From the NCBI RefSeq assembly GCF_000374085.1, contig NZ_KB893548.1, positions 27,496-91,495 of the forward strand: a stretch of DNA of 64,000 bases, in the 5' to 3' direction. Positions 27,617 to 36,061 of this stretch are shown piece by piece; the stretch's first letter is position 1; every line of letters starts with the position of its first letter. The stretch comes from Spirosoma spitsbergense DSM 19989. GTDB lineage: Bacteria; Bacteroidota; Bacteroidia; Cytophagales; Spirosomataceae. Below the pieces are notes generated by a model that saw only the letters and a program-made list of their open reading frames with translations, searched no databases and was not told the DNA's origin. A program made the position numbers and the translations under genes.

Positions 27617-27672
27617 AACCTAAAATGCCAGCTATACTGCCGGAACATCCGGTATAGCTGGCATTTTAGGTT
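27617..27672. terminator. Perfect 21-bp hairpin between porE-like and second sprF-like gene
   Basis: Arms 27617-27637 and 27652-27672 are perfect 21-base reverse complements around a small inner CCGG stem. It starts 40 bases after the stop at 27576. TTTT follows the second arm, and AAAA-containing sequence precedes the first only weakly, so it can end the upstream transcript and may act in both directions. The stem is far longer than needed for a terminator. Confidence 0.7.
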
Positions 27673-27716
27673 TTACCGCCAAAACCCCGCAACTTGTTCT
27701 TTATTTTCATAACACT

Positions 27717-28634
27717 ATGCGCTGCATTTTTTCTATTGTTTCTGCACTCCTGCTGATGGGCAGCTTCCTGATCCTTTCGGGTTCATCTGTGTATGCACAG
27801 AAAGAGGTGCTGTACTCCCAGTATCTCCAGAATCCACTCAGTATCAACCCCGCCTATGCGGGTAGCCGTGAGTCGTTTTATCTGACTGCCTTTCTGCGCC
27901 GAAAGTGGATTAGTGTGCGTTATGCCCCCGTTACGCAGAGCGTATCGGCCGATGGAGCCATTGCAAACGGGCGTATAGGACTGGGTTTTCAGGCTCTCAA
28001 TGATCGGATGGGTGTCTTTACCGCTACGGGCGTGTACGGGAATGTAGCCTACCGGTTCAACCTGCCCGCCCTGGCCAAACTAGCCATTGGTGTACAAGGG
28101 GGCGTTAGCGTCGTGCCCCTCTACGATGTTACGGCGGCCGCTAGTATCAACCGGGCGGTAGCCAGTTTTGGCGTTGGTCTCTACTACCGGTCGGATCGTT
28201 TTTTCGGCGGTATCTCCGCCCCCGAACTCAGTGGGCAGGTAACAGATTTGACGGGCCGTTACCTCTATAAAAGTGTTCGCCCCATCATGGTTCAGGCGGG
28301 TATGCCCGTTACCGTTGCCGAAAACACAGTGTTGATTCCATCGGTACTTATCTCAAAAATTGCCAACCGTCCACTCGGTTTCGATATTAACCTGCGGGCC
28401 TGGTTCAACGAAGAAATTGGTTTAGGATTGTCGTACCGGCAAAATAGCCCCGGCCTGATTTCAACGAATTATGTGCAGGCGTTTGCTGAATACCAGTTAA
28501 CCAAAGCAATCCGGCTGGGCTATATCTTCAATTCACAAACCCCCGAAAGCCCCAACGCCATGCAGTACGACCAAAAAGGGGTACACGAAATTATGCTCCG
28601 TTTTGCGCCCAATGTTCTGTCGTTTACCTATTAA
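27717..28634 (+). CDS. PorP/SprF family type IX secretion outer membrane protein (second copy)
   Basis: A 305-residue barrel protein with a signal peptide (about 1-28, ending SVYAQ). The hallmark KEVLYSQYLQNPLSINPAYA and then RKWISVRYAPVTQSVSADG match the family; the C-terminus LGYIFNSQTPES...GVHEIMLRF is also typical. It differs clearly from the copy at 24062, so it is an older paralogue and not a recent duplication. No second CHU_C cargo lies next to it in the window. It may serve another cargo elsewhere or help the same adhesin. It is separated from the PorE-like gene by the 21-bp hairpin, so it probably has its own promoter. Confidence 0.94.
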   Translation: MRCIFSIVSALLLMGSFLILSGSSVYAQKEVLYSQYLQNPLSINPAYAGSRESFYLTAFLRRKWISVRYAPVTQSVSADGAIANGRIGLGFQALNDRMGVFTATGVYGNVAYRFNLPALAKLAIGVQGGVSVVPLYDVTAAASINRAVASFGVGLYYRSDRFFGGISAPELSGQVTDLTGRYLYKSVRPIMVQAGMPVTVAENTVLIPSVLISKIANRPLGFDINLRAWFNEEIGLGLSYRQNSPGLISTNYVQAFAEYQLTKAIRLGYIFNSQTPESPNAMQYDQKGVHEIMLRFAPNVLSFTY

Positions 28635-28705
28635 ATTCCAGTACCTACCACGCCTGCAAAATTTTTGGTAAATTAGACCCCACAAAACCGTAACAAGACT
28701 CCCCA

Positions 28706-29818
28706 GTGAAACCTGACAACGAAATTTTCGGGGCTGACATGTTGCGCTACCTGTCGGCCAACACCCCTATGCCCAGCCAAGCGATTATCCAGAATTTGTA
28801 TATCCCCAGCGACCTAGACCGGGAATTTCCACTAGCTCCGCACTTTGTGCAGGCTTTTGGGAGTTACCCCAATTATCTTCATTTCAACGACGATTTTAAA
28901 ATGTCCGCCCAGCAGTTGCTGGATAGCCGGGGGTTTACGCTGATCAATCACTCCGCCCGTGTTACCGACCAGGGTTGGCAGATGATCGAACGGATTTATC
29001 AGCACAATGACGGCGTCGTGTTAAAAGCGGAGTTTGTTGGCGAGCGCTTTTTTCGGTTGTACGGCTACTATCGGGATGAGGTATCGGCCAAGTTATTGCT
29101 CGACGGCTTTCAGGAACATAAATACGTGCATGAGGATAATCAAACGCATATTTATCTGATTCAGGCCGGGTTGGGTGGCCTGCATACGGAGCGCGTAGAG
29201 ATTTTGCCGCCCGATATTGATCTGGAACTTCATTATAACGAAGACTTTCCGGCTGTTCATGACCGGTTAGTTGGTTTACTGGCTCAGCCCAAAAGTAAGG
29301 GACTTATTCTGCTGCACGGCGAACCGGGAACTGGCAAAACGACCTATATCAAGCATCTCAGTTCGCTGGTTAAGAAGGACATGCTCATTCTGCCGCCTTA
29401 CATGACCAATTACCTGACCTCGCCCGAAATCATTCCTTTTTTGCTGGACAACAAGGAGTCTGTGTTGATTATCGAAGATGCGGAGCGTATCCTGCAATCG
29501 CGTGAAGCGGGGGGCGATACTAACAGCGTGTCGAACATCCTGAACCTGACGGATGGCCTGCTGGCCGACTGCATGCACATTCAGGTGATTGCAACATTCA
29601 ACGCGAGTAAGCACTTGCTGGATAAAGCGTTACTCCGGAAAGGCCGCCTGATGGTGGATTATGCGTTCGGGAAATTGTCGCCCGCTAAAGCCAACAACCT
29701 GCTCAGTCATCTGGGTATGGAGTACCGGACCGACCAACCCATGACCCTGGCCGATATTTTCAACCTCGATGAGCAAACCGTTTCGGGCGAGCGGCACGAG
29801 GTACGGGTGGGGTTTTAG
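28706..29818 (+). CDS. AAA family ATPase
   Basis: A 370-residue protein. The first 190 residues are an uncharacterised alpha/beta domain (with FKMSAQQLLDSRGFTLINHS and LYGYYRDEVSAKLL). Residues about 200-330 are an AAA core: Walker A LLHGEPGTGKTTYIKHL, Walker B SVLIIEDAERIL, and a sensor-1 type IATFNAS; DKALLRKGRLMVDYAF supplies the arginine-finger-like region. Such single-AAA proteins in Bacteroidota are unassigned and resemble the BCS1/spastin side of the family loosely. The start is GTG at 28706; ATG 28739 is an alternative. No obvious partner gene is adjacent; the next gene is convergent. Confidence 0.85.
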   Translation: MKPDNEIFGADMLRYLSANTPMPSQAIIQNLYIPSDLDREFPLAPHFVQAFGSYPNYLHFNDDFKMSAQQLLDSRGFTLINHSARVTDQGWQMIERIYQHNDGVVLKAEFVGERFFRLYGYYRDEVSAKLLLDGFQEHKYVHEDNQTHIYLIQAGLGGLHTERVEILPPDIDLELHYNEDFPAVHDRLVGLLAQPKSKGLILLHGEPGTGKTTYIKHLSSLVKKDMLILPPYMTNYLTSPEIIPFLLDNKESVLIIEDAERILQSREAGGDTNSVSNILNLTDGLLADCMHIQVIATFNASKHLLDKALLRKGRLMVDYAFGKLSPAKANNLLSHLGMEYRTDQPMTLADIFNLDEQTVSGERHEVRVGF

Positions 29819-29904
29819 GTATGTAGTCGTTGAAACCATCCCGCGATGTATTGAAGTCAGGCGCGAGTTCGTACTTCTCTGTTAAAGATACTGCAATTGT
29901 TGAA

Positions 29905-31419
29905 TCACTTCATCCGGTTGGCTTTCCACTTGCTCCGCTGCGCCGTTATCTGGGCAGGTGTTCCGTTCAATGTCGGCCGGGCCGCGTTCGGCTTCTGATT
30001 CTCCAGTAAATAAGCCGCTAAAACAATAGCCAGTTTACTTTCGGTAGTATCGGGTGTGGGTGTTAGCTTGTCCGGTGTGAAATACTTGCTCACGAACCCC
30101 GTATCGAACTGGCCCGACCGGAAGGCTTCGTGCTCCATCACAAACCGGCAGAAAGGAAGCGTCGTCTGTACGCCCGAAATCTGGTACTCATCAATGGCCC
30201 GAATCATTTTCTGAATGGCTTCCTCCCTCGATTCGCCGTACGTAATCAATTTGGCAATCATGGGGTCGTAATAAATCGGGATGTCCATACCCTGCTCAAA
30301 TCCGTCATCTACTCGTACACCGTTGCCCTGGGGCCGTACGTATGTATCGAGCGTACCCACGTCGGGTAGGAAATTATTGGCGGGGTCTTCGGCATAGACC
30401 CGTACTTCCATCGCGTGGCCTTTTATCTGCAATTCCTCCTGTTTTATGGCAAGTGGTTTGCCTTCGGCAATGTAAATCATCTGCTTCACCAGATCGATGC
30501 CCGTAATCTGCTCCGTTACGGGGTGTTCTACCTGAAGGCGGGTGTTCATTTCCAGAAAGTAAAAGTCGAGCGTATCGTTCACGATGAACTCTACCGTACC
30601 CGCTCCGTAGTAGTTACAGGCGCGGGCTACATCAACGGCGGCACGGCCCATTGCTTCCCGGATTTCGGGCGTGAGAATGGACGATGGAGCTTCTTCGACA
30701 ACCTTTTGATGCCGACGCTGCACGGAGCATTCCCGCTCGAACAGATGAATGATGTTGCCATGCTGATCGCCCAGCACCTGAATTTCTACGTGCCGGGGCG
30801 ACGTAACGTACTTCTCAATAAATACGGAACCGTCGCCAAACGAGGAGATGGCTTCACTCACGGCCCGGTCCATCTGCTCATCGAAATCGGCTTCACTTTC
30901 CACAACGCGCATCCCCTTACCGCCCCCGCCTGCGCTGGCTTTTATGAGGATAGGGTAGCCAATTTCGGCTGAGATTACTTTTGCCTCCCGGCGGTCGGTA
31001 ATGGCAGAAGGCGTGCCCGGAACCATCGGAATGTTGTAGTTGGCAACGGCAGCTTTGGCCGCTAACTTACTCCCCATTACCTCAATGCTTTCGGGCGAAG
31101 GGCCAATGAAAATCAGGCCTGCATCACGAACAGAGCGGGAGAAACCGGCATTTTCGGACAGAAAACCGTAGCCAGGATGAATGGCATCGACGCCCAACTG
31201 CTTACAGACATCAATGATCATGTCGGCCCGCAGATACGATTCTGATGAGGGGGGAGGACCAACACACACCGCTTCGTCGGCGTAGCGAACATGCAGGGCA
31301 TTCCGGTCGGCTTCTGAGTAAATGGCCACTGTTTTAATGCCCATTTCGCGGGCTGTGCGCATAATGCGCAAGGCAATTTCACCCCGGTTGGCAACGAGAA
31401 TTTTGTTGATAGTGGGCAT
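29905..31419 (-). CDS. accC: Biotin carboxylase subunit of an acyl-CoA carboxylase
   Basis: A 504-residue biotin carboxylase that carboxylates the biotin of BCCP with bicarbonate and ATP. It opens with KILVANRGEIALRIMRTARE, has the ATP-grasp glycine loop ASAGGGGKGMRVV, and the signature EMNTRLQVEHPVTEQITGID. It is about 50 residues longer than the enterobacterial AccC, and its C-terminal tail is basic with no biotinyl MKM motif, so BCCP must be encoded elsewhere. Bacteroidota have both acetyl- and propionyl-CoA carboxylase versions, and either is possible here because accB, the usual neighbour, is absent. It is divergent from the alpha-oxoamine synthase gene. Confidence 0.93.
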   Translation of the reverse strand: MPTINKILVANRGEIALRIMRTAREMGIKTVAIYSEADRNALHVRYADEAVCVGPPPSSESYLRADMIIDVCKQLGVDAIHPGYGFLSENAGFSRSVRDAGLIFIGPSPESIEVMGSKLAAKAAVANYNIPMVPGTPSAITDRREAKVISAEIGYPILIKASAGGGGKGMRVVESEADFDEQMDRAVSEAISSFGDGSVFIEKYVTSPRHVEIQVLGDQHGNIIHLFERECSVQRRHQKVVEEAPSSILTPEIREAMGRAAVDVARACNYYGAGTVEFIVNDTLDFYFLEMNTRLQVEHPVTEQITGIDLVKQMIYIAEGKPLAIKQEELQIKGHAMEVRVYAEDPANNFLPDVGTLDTYVRPQGNGVRVDDGFEQGMDIPIYYDPMIAKLITYGESREEAIQKMIRAIDEYQISGVQTTLPFCRFVMEHEAFRSGQFDTGFVSKYFTPDKLTPTPDTTESKLAIVLAAYLLENQKPNAARPTLNGTPAQITAQRSKWKANRMK

Positions 31420-31505
31420 AGGTTTGAGTAAGCGGATTAGTACAGTGTATCAATGATACGGAGTTATGATAAAACAATCATGGAATTGAATATTTCGGGT
31501 GTGAA

Positions 31506-31536
31506 TTTGTGCTACCAAAAGTTAACCGTATTTTTG
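31506..31536 (+). promoter_or_regulatory. Bacteroidota-type promoter of the alpha-oxoamine synthase gene
   Basis: TTTG at 31506-31509 and TATTTTTG at 31529-31536 are 19 bases apart, matching the TTTG/TAnnTTTG primary sigma consensus of Bacteroidota. The expected transcript start lies about 40-45 bases before the GTG at 31587. Confidence 0.75.
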
Positions 31537-31586
31537 CATTTATAGCGCAAAAAAAAAGGCTCCGGCCTGATAAACAACGATAGATA

Positions 31587-32891
31587 GTGGATTTATTTGA
31601 GAAACTGCGTACTAATCTGGGTCCCATCGGTTCGAATGCACGGGATTTCAACGGACATCATTATTTCGCATTCCCTAAACTCGAAGGAGAACTGGGTCCC
31701 CATATGCGCTTTCAGGGCAAGGAGGTTTTAAACTGGAGCCTGAACAATTACCTTGGTTTGGCTAACCACCCCGAGATTCGGAAAGTGGATGCCGAAGCAT
31801 CGGCAGCATGGGGCCTGGCTTACCCAATGGGTGCCCGTATGATGTCGGGCAACAGCGATCTTCATGAGCAGTTCGAACGGGAACTTGCCCAGTTTGTCGG
31901 GAAAGAAGATGCGTTCCTGCTCAACTACGGCTACCAGGGAATTATGTCGGCCGTTGAAGCTATCGTGGATCACCGCGATGTAATCGTTTACGATGCCGAA
32001 TGCCACGCCTGCCTGATCGACGGAATCCGGCTGCACAAAGCCAAAATGGGTGAATATTATAAATTCAACCATAATGACATGGAAAGCCTGGAGAAAAATC
32101 TCCAGCGGGCCACCAAGAAAGCAGCCGAAAAGGGTGGGAGCGTTCTGGTTATTACCGAAGGTGTGTTTGGCATGTCGGGTAAAGTGGGTAGCCTGGATAA
32201 GATTGTCGCTCTCAAGTCAACCTACGAATTTCGGCTGCTGGTTGATGACGCCCACGGCTTCGGAACGATGGGCGAAACCGGCGCGGGTGTCGGTGAAATG
32301 TTAGGGTGTCAGGATGGGATCGATTTGTACTTTTCTACGTTTGCCAAGTCGATGGCTGCCATCGGTGCTTTCATCGCTGGCGACCACGACATTATCATGT
32401 ACCTCAAGTACAATATGCGGTCGCAGACGTACGCTAAAGCACTGCCAATGCCGTATGTGGTGGGTGGATTGAAGCGACTTGACATGATTCGGAACTCATC
32501 GGAATTTCGGGATAAACTTTGGGAAAACGTTCGGGCTATACAGTCTGGGCTGCGCGAGCGAGGTTTCGACATTGGCGAAACCGAGTCGCCGGTGACTCCC
32601 GTGTTCCTGCATCATATTGAAGGGGGCGTTGCTGAAGTAGCTACGCTGACCAAGGATTTACGCGACAATATGGGGGTATTCTGTTCCATCGTCGTGTACC
32701 CGGTTGTCCCGAAAGGTACAATCATGCTGCGGATCATTCCAACGGCTGCTCACTCGCAGGCTGATGTTGAATATACCTTGGATGCTTTTGCTCAAATGGG
32801 CGATAAGCTGAAAAAGGGCACTTATCGCGGAAATACTCCCTCTGTAGACTCAAAAACGCTTGAAGTATCGGCGGAAGCAGCCACTGAGTAG
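31587..32891 (+). CDS. PLP-dependent alpha-oxoamine synthase (serine palmitoyltransferase-like)
   Basis: A 434-residue fold-type I PLP enzyme that should condense an amino acid with an acyl-CoA and release CO2. The PLP lysine is K254 in STFAKSMAA; H140 (DAECHACLIDG) stacks on the cofactor; D221 and H223 are in VDDAHGFG. The family includes serine palmitoyltransferase, AONS/KBL and the cysteate acyltransferase of sulfonolipid synthesis. With no biotin genes nearby and a lipid-rich phylum, SPT or the sulfonolipid enzyme is most likely. The start is GTG at 31587, downstream of a strong promoter. The divergent gene is a biotin carboxylase, so the two may share control of fatty-acid-derived lipids. 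Confidence 0.88.
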   Translation: MDLFEKLRTNLGPIGSNARDFNGHHYFAFPKLEGELGPHMRFQGKEVLNWSLNNYLGLANHPEIRKVDAEASAAWGLAYPMGARMMSGNSDLHEQFERELAQFVGKEDAFLLNYGYQGIMSAVEAIVDHRDVIVYDAECHACLIDGIRLHKAKMGEYYKFNHNDMESLEKNLQRATKKAAEKGGSVLVITEGVFGMSGKVGSLDKIVALKSTYEFRLLVDDAHGFGTMGETGAGVGEMLGCQDGIDLYFSTFAKSMAAIGAFIAGDHDIIMYLKYNMRSQTYAKALPMPYVVGGLKRLDMIRNSSEFRDKLWENVRAIQSGLRERGFDIGETESPVTPVFLHHIEGGVAEVATLTKDLRDNMGVFCSIVVYPVVPKGTIMLRIIPTAAHSQADVEYTLDAFAQMGDKLKKGTYRGNTPSVDSKTLEVSAEAATE

Positions 32892-33034
32892 GGTTTTTGA
32901 TAAAAAATTGGATTTTTTTGCCATTTTTTTGTTCAAGCTATTGCGCTGTATTAGAGAATGACTAAATTTCACTCGAAAACCGCGTTTTTAGCGGAATTTA
33001 GGCATTTTTACACACTTAAACCCATACAATAGCT

Positions 33035-33217
33035 ATGGCACGCTTCGATGAAGTAAAGAATTTGGTCATGTCACTGGAAGGTGATTTTGAGAAGTTCTAC
33101 GAGAAAAATAACCAGGCTGCAGGTACCCGCGTTCGTAAAGGAATGCAGGATTTGAAGACGCTGGCGCAGGAGATCCGTTCTGAAGTCCAAAATACGAAGA
33201 ACACCACTCCAAGCTAG
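33035..33217 (+). CDS. Histone H1-like small basic protein
   Basis: A 60-residue protein matching the Bacteroidota histone H1 (Hc1-like) family: MARFDEVKNLVMSLEGDFEK, then NNQAAGTRVRKGMQDLKTLA and a polar Lys-containing tail. The AAGTRxRKxMQ segment is the family hallmark. It is shorter than chlamydial Hc1 and only mildly basic. These proteins are thought to bind DNA and compact the nucleoid. It is monocistronic, with a strong terminator just after it at 33243, and likely well expressed. Confidence 0.88.
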   Translation: MARFDEVKNLVMSLEGDFEKFYEKNNQAAGTRVRKGMQDLKTLAQEIRSEVQNTKNTTPS

Positions 33218-33242
33218 TATTGGCTATAGTTTTACCGGCCGT

Positions 33243-33290
33243 AAAAAACTCTCTCATCAGACATGTTATCTGACGAGAGAGTTTTTTTTT
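33243..33290 (+). terminator. Intrinsic terminator after the histone-like gene
   Basis: The arms AACTCTCTCATCAGA and TCTGACGAGAGAGTT pair with one mismatch around a short loop, followed by a T9 run. On the opposite strand the A-run before the first arm also gives a T-run, so it may end the convergent maoC transcript as well. Confidence 0.88.
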
Positions 33291-33381
33291 GAAAGCCTGC
33301 ATCAATAGAAACGCAATACCTGGTATTTACGGCGTGAATTGGCTGACACTGGTAAACCGCCAGGCATAGTTGGTCCGGGCT

Positions 33382-33792
33382 TTACATAATTTTTTCTTTG
33401 TGCATGAGCGTAGCTATGCCGCGTGTAGTAATCTTACCCGTTTGTACGTCCCGAATTTCTCCCAGAATCTGAGCGGTGTGTTTGGACAAATCAATGGACT
33501 GTACGGTAAAGGTTGCCTCATAATCTGTATCTACGAACATAGGCCGCAGGAACTCCAGCGTTTGACCCAGATAGACCGAACCATAGCCCGGAAATTCGGT
33601 ACCCAACACTTTGGTAAATACACTGGCGCCCAGCATGCCATGAATAATGGGTCGTTTGAAGGGCGTTTGGGCGGCAAAGTCAGCGTCGAGGTGCAGCGGG
33701 TTATTGTCTCCCGTAACACGGGCGAAATCAATTACATCGTCCTGCGAAAACCGAAAAGTGTAGCAATGAGTAGCGTTTAGGCCAAATTCCAT
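33382..33792 (-). CDS. MaoC-like (R)-hydratase/dehydratase
   Basis: A 136-residue single hot-dog domain protein. The catalytic hydratase motif is FARVTGDNNPLHLDADFA, with the Asp and His expected to bind the enoyl substrate and water, followed by IIHGMLGASVFTKVLG and VYLGQTLEFLRPMF. It resembles PhaJ-type (R)-specific enoyl-CoA hydratases. The frame is open upstream to 33954, but that part is Phe- and Ser-rich with no similarity to the fold, so the ATG at 33792 is chosen. It is divergent from the acyltransferase, with an inverted repeat between them. Substrate unknown. Confidence 0.9.
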   Translation of the reverse strand: MEFGLNATHCYTFRFSQDDVIDFARVTGDNNPLHLDADFAAQTPFKRPIIHGMLGASVFTKVLGTEFPGYGSVYLGQTLEFLRPMFVDTDYEATFTVQSIDLSKHTAQILGEIRDVQTGKITTRGIATLMHKEKIM

Positions 33793-33814
33793 AGAAAAGA
33801 GAGTGATAGACGAG

Positions 33815-33949
33815 TGAATGATGAATTGTAAAAGATGACCGGGCTGGCAGAAGTAAACGGTCATTACTGGGAGCAAAGTTCGTAAAGAGTCGTAGTTTAT
33901 TGGTACAAATGAAATTTTTATCATTGCTCCAGCGACCCATTCATCATTC
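33815..33949. repeat. Gene-boundary inverted repeat, GAATGATGAAT arms
   Basis: GAATGATGAAT at 33815-33825 pairs perfectly with ATTCATCATTC at 33939-33949, and more CATTCAT units extend to about 33960. The loop is about 113 bases. It lies between the divergent maoC-like and acyltransferase genes. The arms have the same style of degenerate tandem units as the other boundary repeats. Confidence 0.5.
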
Positions 33950-33978
33950 ATCATTCATCAGTACCTTCGTGTCTTATT

Positions 33979-35223
33979 ATGCTTAAAAACCTGTTTTCGC
34001 TTAATACGCCGACTGCGAAGCGCGTCTTCGGCCTGGACGTTATGCGGGCCATTGCTATTCTGATGGTGGTGGATTCGCACGCCACTGTTGCCTTGAAAGA
34101 GTACTACAATGGGAGTTTTATACACTATCTGCTTCCTGATGGTGTCGAGTTGTTTTTTGTTTTGAGCGGATTTCTGATTGGTGGTATTCTGATTCGCTCG
34201 TACGAGAAGAAACAGGATTTCAATCGAGAACTGTTGCTGAATTTCTGGACCCGTCGCTGGTTCCGTACCCTGCCAAATTATTACCTGGTATTGACCGGAC
34301 TGATTGCTTTTGCGTTGCTCCGTGCCTGGCGCAGCGGCTTGCATCATACTCTGCCCGACAAAGGAACCCTACTCAGCTATTACTTTTTTGTACAAAACTT
34401 CACCCACTTCATTCCCGATTTCTTTCCCGAAACCTGGAGTTTATCCATCGAGGAGTGGTCATACATTACCCTTCCCCTGGTGCTTTGGTGCATGCACCGT
34501 TTACTGGCTGCTCACTGGCCCCGTCAGCGTATCGTACTGGCTTCTATTCTGTTTATCATCATCGGTACTAATCTTTACCGGTTCATTACGGCCGTTCAGG
34601 TTCCGCTTTCGGAGGGTGAATTAGGCTATCGGGGTATTGTAATAACCCGCCTTGATGCTATCTCGTACGGCGTTTTGACAGCTTATGCCCGGCATTACTT
34701 TCCGGCCTTCTGGGGCAATGAATCACTACGAAAACGGTTGTTTGTTGCTGGCCTGATTATGACCGTGCTAACGGCTTTTGCGGCCTCCATATTTGTTTTA
34801 CACATTTACTTTGATCTTGGCATCTTTCCGGCTTATACGTTTTTCAAACGTACATTTTACTACCCTTTGATTGGTGTGAGTATGGCATTGATTGTGCCCT
34901 ATATGGACAGCTGGCGGTCGGCCACTGGTTTATGGGCCCGTTTTGGCATTGCCCGGGCCATCACGCACATCAGCCTGATTTCCTATTCAATGTATTTACT
35001 GAATCTGACACCTATTATGCTGAACATAGTGGAGCGAATTCCGACTACTTCCTGGACGGTTGGCTGGTTAAAAGTGGCCTTATTCTGGGGACTGGTGCTG
35101 GTTTTGTCAACGCTTCTGTATAAATTCTTTGAGAAACCCGTTACTGAGCTTCGCGAAAATTTGTCGGCTAAAGAGCCGACTCAACTGGTTAGTGAACGTG
35201 TTACCGGGGTGCCGGAGCGATAA
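33979..35223 (+). CDS. Acyltransferase 3 family membrane protein (OafA/YrhL-like)
   Basis: A 414-residue integral membrane O-acyltransferase with about ten hydrophobic segments. The N-terminal RVFGLDVMRAIAILMVVDSH carries the conserved Arg and His of the family (the His of DSHATV being the probable catalytic one). ELFFVLSGFLIGGILIRSY and the later FPETWSLSIEEWSYITLPLV are also standard landmarks. Such enzymes add acetyl or other acyl groups to polysaccharides, lipids or peptidoglycan precursors at the inner membrane. Substrate unknown. It heads a same-strand run with the ATE-like gene (51 bases later). Confidence 0.92.
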   Translation: MLKNLFSLNTPTAKRVFGLDVMRAIAILMVVDSHATVALKEYYNGSFIHYLLPDGVELFFVLSGFLIGGILIRSYEKKQDFNRELLLNFWTRRWFRTLPNYYLVLTGLIAFALLRAWRSGLHHTLPDKGTLLSYYFFVQNFTHFIPDFFPETWSLSIEEWSYITLPLVLWCMHRLLAAHWPRQRIVLASILFIIIGTNLYRFITAVQVPLSEGELGYRGIVITRLDAISYGVLTAYARHYFPAFWGNESLRKRLFVAGLIMTVLTAFAASIFVLHIYFDLGIFPAYTFFKRTFYYPLIGVSMALIVPYMDSWRSATGLWARFGIARAITHISLISYSMYLLNLTPIMLNIVERIPTTSWTVGWLKVALFWGLVLVLSTLLYKFFEKPVTELRENLSAKEPTQLVSERVTGVPER

Positions 35224-35274
35224 CGAAATGAGGAGGGTTGACCCGCCCTGCCGAATGGAAGGAAAGATTAAATC

Positions 35275-35958
35275 ATGAAAGGAAATGAGTTGGATATCTG
35301 TCTGAGCAGAGGTTATTTTCGGTCCCGGCAGGATGTTTTTACCCGTCAGTACGTGTTTTTCGAGGGGACGTACTACCCCGCTTACTGGTTACGTGTCGAT
35401 TTGGCCAATGTCAGGTTCGGTCTCAAGCAGTCCAGATTACTTCGGGTGAACAAGGATTTTTCGGTAGCTGTAAGGCCCTTTGCACTAAATCAGGAGGTAG
35501 AAACGCTGTACAGCGCGTATCGCAATAGTCTGAATTTTAACTCTTTCGAATCTATAGAGGCCTGCCTGATGGGTGGAGCGGTCCAAACGCTTTTTGATAC
35601 CTACATCATCGAAATACGGGATGGATATAAGCTGATTGCCGGGGGTATTTTCGATACCGGTGAGCGAAGTATTGCGGGCATCCTGAATTTTTACGATCCA
35701 GATTATCGAAAACTAAGCCTGGGTAAGTACCTGATGCTGTTGAAAATACAGTACGCCCAGCTTCATAAAAAAGCGCACTACTATCCCGGCTATCTGGTAG
35801 GGGGCTATAGTAAATTCGATTATAAACTGTTCCCTTGTGAAGCGGCTACGCAGGTGCTGGATGACAGCAGTAACCAATGGCACCCCTTTTCGTGGGAAAT
35901 CGTAACGTCTTTGTTTCTCGACCGCCTGGCAAAAGGCAGTCCGCTGGCGGTCAGATAA
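35275..35958 (+). CDS. ATE/Bpt-like aminoacyl-tRNA protein transferase
   Basis: A 227-residue protein with features of the arginyl/leucyl-tRNA-protein transferase (ATE1/Bpt) family. ANVRFGLKQSRLLRVNKDFS resembles the Bpt block in which an F-x-x-S-x-x-Q-R-R-x-x-R-R-N-x-D-L pattern is found, and the C-terminal YYPGYLVGGYSKFDYKLFP resembles the Bpt GYW...KMDYK...P block. The expected N-terminal Cys-rich segment (CxxC-type) is absent, so it may be a divergent member with different specificity. True Bpt enzymes add Leu to acidic N-termini and feed the ClpS/ClpAP N-degron route. A GNAT label is the likely alternative because the folds are related. Function is inferred, not certain. Confidence 0.6.
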   Translation: MKGNELDICLSRGYFRSRQDVFTRQYVFFEGTYYPAYWLRVDLANVRFGLKQSRLLRVNKDFSVAVRPFALNQEVETLYSAYRNSLNFNSFESIEACLMGGAVQTLFDTYIIEIRDGYKLIAGGIFDTGERSIAGILNFYDPDYRKLSLGKYLMLLKIQYAQLHKKAHYYPGYLVGGYSKFDYKLFPCEAATQVLDDSSNQWHPFSWEIVTSLFLDRLAKGSPLAVR

Positions 35959-36061
35959 GACAAGGCGACCGGGCCGGCTTTATTTGTTCAAACCACCCGC
36001 AACAAGTACGGCTTCTTTGCTGATTGACTCACCCCCTGCGCGATCCTTATCAACTACGGGA

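Noticed and set aside
33793-33954. N-terminal extension of the MaoC-like protein
   Set aside because: The residues come from the boundary repeat region and are absent from the hot-dog fold.
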